This document shows, piece after piece, positions 7,200-10,078 of a DNA stretch of 10,078 bases. The notes beneath the pieces are model-generated. The model saw only the letters and a program-made list of their open reading frames with translations. It was not told the DNA's origin and made no database searches. Where the stretch lies: contig JAEDOA010000051.1 in the NCBI GenBank assembly GCA_016302195.1, positions 1-10,078 on the forward strand, in the 5' to 3' direction. The DNA comes from Erysipelotrichaceae bacterium. Lineage in GTDB: Bacteria; Bacillota_I; Bacilli_A; Erysipelotrichales; Erysipelotrichaceae. Numbering within the stretch: the first letter of the stretch is position 1; each line of letters begins with the position of its first letter. The position numbers were made by a program, and so were the translations under genes.

Positions 7200-9032
7200 A
7201 TGAGCAAGCAGAAAATTATTAATATTGCAGTTATTGCCCACGTTGATGCAGGAAAGAGTACATTAGTAGATGCTTTCCTAAAACAATCAGGAGCTTTAGG
7301 AAAAAATGATGAAGAAGTAGATTGTGTAATGGATTCTAATGCTTTAGAAAGAGAAAGAGGTATTACAATCTATTCAAAGAACTGCTCAGTTTTTTATAAG
7401 GATTATAAAATAAATATCGTAGATACCCCAGGCCATGCTGATTTCTCTAGCGAAGTTGAGCGAATTATTAAAACTGTTGACACAGTTATCTTACTGGTGG
7501 ATTCTGCTGAAGGGCCAATGCCACAAACTAGATTTGTATTGCAGAAGTCTTTAGAGCTAGGATTAAAGCCTATCTTATTAATCAACAAAATTGATAAGAA
7601 AGATGCACGTGCTGAGGAAGTTGTTTCGATGGTATATGATTTGTTCTTTGATTTAAATGCTAATGAAGAACAAATTGAATTCCCTATCTTATACGGAATT
7701 GCGAAAAATGGTATTGTAAAGCTTCATGAAGATGATCCAGATAATGGAATCGTTCCTTTATTTGAAACAATCATTAATCATACACAGGCTTATCCTGATT
7801 ATGATGATCAGCCTTTGCAAATGCAAGTGTCAAATTTAGCTTATGATGAATATATTGGTAGGTTAGGTATCGGAAGAGTCTATAAAGGCACATTAAAAAC
7901 TGGTGAACAGGTTGTTTTGTGCAAGAATGATGGGAAGCAGCAAAAGTGTACCATTACAAAAATGTTTAATTACGAGGGAATTAAACGTGTCAGCATTAAC
8001 GAAGCTCATAGTGGTGATATCGTTATTATTGCCGGTATTGCAGATCTAAGCATCGGAGAAACAATTTGTGATAAGGACTTTATCAATCCACTTCCACCAA
8101 TTCACATTGATGAGCCTACTTTAAGTATGAACTTTATGGTTAATACTTCACCATTTGCCGGAAGAAGTGGCAAATATGTCACCAGCCGTAATTTGAAAGA
8201 AAGACTTGAAAGAGAACTTGAAGTTAACGTCGGATTAAGAGTTGAAGCAACTGATTCAACTGATACTTTCAAAGTAAGCGGTCGTGGAGAGCTAGGATTA
8301 ACAATTCTTATTGAGAATATGAGACGTGAAGGTTATGAACTAGCAATTTCCAAGCCTCAGGTAATTTATAAATATATTGATGGAAAAAGATATGAACCAA
8401 TTGAAAAGGTTATTTGTGAAGTACCTGTTCAGTATGAAGGAACAACAATTTCTAAATTAAATCTTCGTAATGGCGAGATGTTAGATATGGTTGAAAGAAA
8501 CAACTATGCTACTATAACCTTTAAGGTAGCTACTAGAGCGTTAATTGGTTTTAGAAGTGACTTTATCAACTTTACTAGAGGTGAAGGTATATTAATTAGA
8601 AGCTATGAAGGCTATGAACCATATCAGGGTGAAATCAATACCAGAAGCAATGGGGTTATGGTTTCAAATGCGACCGGTACAGCAATGAAGTATTCAATCT
8701 TCAATCTTCAGGAAAGAGGAAGCTTCTTTATCGGACCACAAACTGAAGTTTATGAGGGTATGATTGTTGGCGTATGCTCAAGAGATATGGATATGCCAGT
8801 TAATCCGACAAAGAATAAAACTATGACTGCTGTTAGAAGTACAGGGCATGATGATGCAATGCTGTTAACTCCACCAATTCAATTGACTTTAGAATATGCT
8901 TTAGAGTTTATATCGGATGATGAATTAGTTGAAGTTACACCTGATGCAATTAGACTGAGAAAGAAATGGTTAACTGACTTGGAAAGAAAGAATGCTTTCC
9001 GTGAAAAGAAAAAAATGGCAGAGAATAATTAG
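7200..9032 (+). CDS. typA: TypA/BipA-family translational GTPase, divergent
   Basis: TypA is a ribosome-associated GTPase of the EF-G type, needed for 50S assembly or translation under stress and cold. The 610 residues have the family's full length. The G domain shows G1 Ala-His-Val-Asp-Ala-Gly-Lys-Ser-Thr (13-21), G2 'RGITI' (53-57), G3 'DTPGH' (75-79) and G4 'NKID' (129-132). 'VMDSNALERERG' (43-54) and 'EGPMPQTRFVL' (104-114) are TypA-specific. Domain II lies around 205-295, domain III around 305-385 with 'SGRGELGLTILIENMRREG' (360-378), then the V-like domain and the unique C-terminal domain ending at 'RLRKKW'. Differences from the usual TypA: Ala for His and Ser for Thr in G1, a G5 lacking Ser, and 'TAVRST' (543-548) where 'TNMRAS' is typical. 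GGGAG lies eight bases before the ATG. It is a single-gene unit. Confidence 0.93.
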   Translation: MSKQKIINIAVIAHVDAGKSTLVDAFLKQSGALGKNDEEVDCVMDSNALERERGITIYSKNCSVFYKDYKINIVDTPGHADFSSEVERIIKTVDTVILLVDSAEGPMPQTRFVLQKSLELGLKPILLINKIDKKDARAEEVVSMVYDLFFDLNANEEQIEFPILYGIAKNGIVKLHEDDPDNGIVPLFETIINHTQAYPDYDDQPLQMQVSNLAYDEYIGRLGIGRVYKGTLKTGEQVVLCKNDGKQQKCTITKMFNYEGIKRVSINEAHSGDIVIIAGIADLSIGETICDKDFINPLPPIHIDEPTLSMNFMVNTSPFAGRSGKYVTSRNLKERLERELEVNVGLRVEATDSTDTFKVSGRGELGLTILIENMRREGYELAISKPQVIYKYIDGKRYEPIEKVICEVPVQYEGTTISKLNLRNGEMLDMVERNNYATITFKVATRALIGFRSDFINFTRGEGILIRSYEGYEPYQGEINTRSNGVMVSNATGTAMKYSIFNLQERGSFFIGPQTEVYEGMIVGVCSRDMDMPVNPTKNKTMTAVRSTGHDDAMLLTPPIQLTLEYALEFISDDELVEVTPDAIRLRKKWLTDLERKNAFREKKKMAENN

Positions 9033-9040
9033 TATTCCAA

Positions 9041-9080
9041 GTAAAGAAGTGAGTTAGCTAATAAGCAATCGCTTCTTTAC
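9041..9080 (+). other. Strong stem-loop after typA without a T run
   Basis: A 12-bp stem (9041-9052 with 9069-9080, one U-G pair) can continue inward through 9054-9059 with 9064-9068, leaving a four-base loop at 9060-9063. It begins eight bases after the typA stop. No T tract follows, so it is not a classical terminator; it could protect the 3' end of the typA message. Confidence 0.6.
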
Positions 9081-9096
9081 GTATCAATTATTATAA

Positions 9097-9178
9097 AAAA
9101 AGAGAAGGATTAATTATGCACTAAAAAATGATTGTTAAGGATAGAGCAATTACTTTTTAGCTGATTTCCTCTCTTTTT
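9097..9178 (+). terminator. Two-tier hairpin, probable typA terminator
   Basis: An outer stem pairs 9097-9109 with 9167-9178 (12 pairs, one bulged A at 9106). Its right arm ends in five T's (9174-9178). Nested inside, 9121-9134 pairs with 9147-9160 (one mismatch, one G-U) around a 12-base loop. The A-rich left and T-rich right arms would also work on the opposite strand. The length is unusual for a terminator, so another structured role is possible. Confidence 0.5.
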
Positions 9179-9189
9179 GAAATGTTTTA

Positions 9190-9217
9190 TTGACTAAAGG
9201 CTTACTAATGTTATAAA
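9190..9217 (+). promoter_or_regulatory. Promoter of the yceD-rpmF operon
   Basis: TTGACT (9190-9195), a 16-bp spacer, and TATAAA (9212-9217) preceded by TGT form a near-consensus promoter with an extended -10. Transcription should begin near 9224, leaving a leader of about 23 nt. This makes the GTG at 9223 unusable as a start. Confidence 0.75.
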
Positions 9218-9233
9218 ATAAAGTGGCTGTTAC

Positions 9234-9239
9234 AAGGAG
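9234..9239 (+). promoter_or_regulatory. Ribosome binding site fixing the yceD start
   Basis: AAGGAG ends seven bases before the ATG at 9247. It would lie inside the coding sequence if translation began at the GTG at 9223. Confidence 0.8.
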
Positions 9240-9246
9240 CGTTTTT

Positions 9247-9762
9247 ATGAGGTATTCGCGGAAAGATTTGTTACAGTTGAAGGATTATCATCTTGAGATC
9301 GATGATAAGCTGACCTTTGACGGTGATATTTCAACAATATGTCCAAGGATTAGGGCAATTAATGAGATTTATGTTAAAGGCGATGGCTATTACGACCCAG
9401 AGAGTCAAAGACTGGATATCCATCTTCAACTTACAGGTTCAATCGTAGTTGGATGTGATGTTACATCAGAAGATGTCATATTGGATATTGATAGTGACTC
9501 AGATGAAGTATTCACATTTGATAAGGGTGAAAAAGATATCGCCATTATTAAATCAGAAGGTGAATATATCAATTTATTACCAACGATATTTCAATTGATA
9601 GTTATGGATATTCCATTAAAGGTTGTAAAACCAGGGGTGATTGATTATCCAAAAGGTGATGGATGGGAAGTTATTTCTGAAGAAACTTATCAAAAAGAAA
9701 AAAAGAGAAATATTGATCCAAGACTTTCAATACTAAAAGATTATAAACCGCAGGATGAATAG
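9247..9762 (+). CDS. yceD: YceD / DUF177 family protein (23S rRNA accumulation factor-like)
   Basis: The 171-residue protein belongs to the DUF177 (YceD) family. Its members are almost always encoded directly before rpmF and are needed for normal 23S rRNA or large-subunit accumulation in E. coli and plants. Visible hallmarks are a central segment 'LTGSIVVGC' (62-70), an acidic stretch (about 71-92), 'GEYINLLPTIFQLIVMDIP' (105-123), which corresponds to the conserved 'DL.p.v.e.i.L.lP' helix, and the closing 'DPRLSILKDY' (157-166). Only one cysteine (C70) remains of the paired cysteines some members have. The start at 9247 rests on the AAGGAG seven bases upstream and on the promoter position. 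Its stop codon overlaps the ribosome binding site of rpmF, which fits coordinated expression with bL32. The position before rpmF is strong support for the assignment. Confidence 0.88.
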   Translation: MRYSRKDLLQLKDYHLEIDDKLTFDGDISTICPRIRAINEIYVKGDGYYDPESQRLDIHLQLTGSIVVGCDVTSEDVILDIDSDSDEVFTFDKGEKDIAIIKSEGEYINLLPTIFQLIVMDIPLKVVKPGVIDYPKGDGWEVISEETYQKEKKRNIDPRLSILKDYKPQDE

Positions 9763-9768
9763 GAGGTG
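9761..9768 (+). promoter_or_regulatory. Strong ribosome binding site of rpmF overlapping the yceD stop
   Basis: AGGAGGTG is a near-perfect anti-16S match and shares two bases with the yceD TAG. It lies eight bases before the rpmF ATG and is the strongest such site in the window, as expected for a ribosomal protein. Confidence 0.85.
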
Positions 9769-9776
9769 CAGGGACG

Positions 9777-9923
9777 ATGGCAGTTCAACAAAGAAGAGTA
9801 TCAAAGACACGTAAAAACAAACGTAGAACACACTACAAATTAGTTGCTCCTACATTGGTTAAATGTCCAAACTGTGGAGAATACAAGTTGCCTCATCACG
9901 AATGTGAGTGCGGACAAAAGTAA
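9777..9923 (+). CDS. rpmF: 50S ribosomal protein bL32, short zinc-ribbon form
   Basis: This 48-residue protein is ribosomal protein bL32 of the large subunit. The basic N-terminus Met-Ala-Val-Gln-Gln-Arg-Arg-Val-Ser-Lys-Thr-Arg-Lys-Asn-Lys-Arg-Arg-Thr-His-Tyr (1-20) is diagnostic. A zinc ribbon follows: C30-Pro-Asn-C33, then C43-Glu-C45. Most Bacillota bL32 proteins are about 56-60 residues, have two residues between the last two cysteines, and continue with 'GYYxGxxV'. Here the second knuckle has one residue between cysteines and the protein ends three residues later (Gly-Gln-Lys). All four cysteines remain, so zinc binding is still likely. The gene follows yceD by 14 bases and is closed by two tandem terminators. 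No frameshift is evident: the sequence after the TAA goes straight to the terminator. Confidence 0.93.
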   Translation: MAVQQRRVSKTRKNKRRTHYKLVAPTLVKCPNCGEYKLPHHECECGQK

Positions 9924-9948
9924 GAAACTATTAAATTTTTACGCCTTG

Positions 9949-9974
9949 ATCTAGAGTAGTCTCTAGATTTTTTT
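9949..9974 (+). terminator. First intrinsic terminator after rpmF
   Basis: A perfect 8-bp stem ATCTAGAG / CTCTAGAT (9949-9956 with 9961-9968) has a four-base loop TAGT and leads into a run of seven T's (9968-9974). Confidence 0.9.
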
Positions 9975-9982
9975 ATTTTTTT

Positions 9983-10015
9983 AACATCAGAAATGTTTTT
10001 TTCTGATGTTTTTTT
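9983..10015 (+). terminator. Second intrinsic terminator after rpmF
   Basis: An 11-bp perfect stem (9983-9993 with 10000-10010), loop TGTTTT, and T's through 10015. It starts eight bases after the first terminator's T run, making a tandem, likely fail-safe, pair. Confidence 0.9.
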
Positions 10016-10024
10016 GTTTTTGTG

Positions 10025-10053
10025 TTGAAAATGAAAACCAGATAAAATATAAT
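10025..10053 (+). promoter_or_regulatory. Strong promoter for a gene beyond the right edge
   Basis: TTGAAA (10025-10030), a 17-bp spacer, and a perfect TATAAT (10048-10053). The start point should lie near 10060. The gene it drives is outside the window. Confidence 0.8.
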
Positions 10054-10060
10054 ATTGGTG

Positions 10061-10075
10061 TGGACAATACGTCCA
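10061..10075 (+). promoter_or_regulatory. Inverted repeat at the predicted transcription start
   Basis: TGGAC, AATAC, GTCCA forms a 5-bp inverted repeat beginning one base after the predicted start point of the right-edge promoter. It could be an operator or a 5'-end hairpin. It matches no operator that I know (not CIRCE, not the Bacillota LexA box). Confidence 0.4.
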
Positions 10076-10078
10076 ATA

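Noticed and set aside
9077..9097. Possible small-RNA promoter with TATAAA at 9092-9097
   Set aside because: The only -35-like element is about nine bases away, and no TGn extension is present.
9223..9246. GTG start for YceD
   Set aside because: It coincides with the predicted transcription start, and the AAGGAG lies downstream of it.
1..10078. Mobile element, CRISPR, tRNA, rRNA, or a multi-gene defence system
   Set aside because: No repeat-spacer array, transposase, integrase, terminal repeats, cloverleaf or defence-type domain was seen on either strand; every gene but one belongs to a known core family.

Overview
The window comes from an AT-rich, Gram-positive-type bacterial chromosome. 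Core genes dominate: TrmK, RNase HIII, CvpA, MutS2, UvrC, a YfcE-type phosphodiesterase, a TypA/BipA GTPase, YceD (DUF177) and ribosomal protein bL32. RNase HIII, MutS2 and the cvpA-mutS2-uvrC order point to Bacillota. The strong A/T bias, the short spacers and the small bL32 fit a reduced Bacilli/Erysipelotrichia lineage near the Mollicutes, but that placement is inference. All Trp codons seen are TGG, and all ten stop codons are TAA or TAG.

Layout from left to right. (1) The 3' part of trmK (+) overlaps convergently by 17 bp with rnhC (-). The trmK terminator hairpin lies inside the rnhC coding region. (2) A 147-bp divergent spacer carries an extended -10 promoter for a tightly packed five-gene operon: cvpA, mutS2, uvrC, an unrecognised four-helix membrane protein, and yfcE. 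Junctions are a 1-bp gap, two 8-bp overlaps and a 9-bp gap. A 17-bp AT-rich hairpin with a T run closes the operon. (3) typA is a single-gene unit with its own extended -10 promoter and a strongly folded 3' region of about 140 nt. (4) yceD-rpmF is a two-gene operon with a good promoter and two tandem terminators. (5) At the right edge a TTGAAA-17-TATAAT promoter is followed at its predicted start point by a short inverted repeat. Its gene lies outside the window.

Functionally, operon 2 joins an inner-membrane protein (CvpA) with two nucleic-acid quality-control proteins, MutS2 (recombination suppression and/or collided-ribosome rescue) and UvrC (nucleotide excision). TypA, YceD and bL32 all relate to ribosome assembly or translation under stress, and TrmK modifies tRNA. 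I see no mobile element, CRISPR array, tRNA, rRNA or obvious defence system. This is a housekeeping region. The points worth a second look are molecular variants (the Smr motif of MutS2, the P-loop and C-terminal domain of TypA, the zinc ribbon of bL32) and compact regulatory architecture, not a new multi-gene system.
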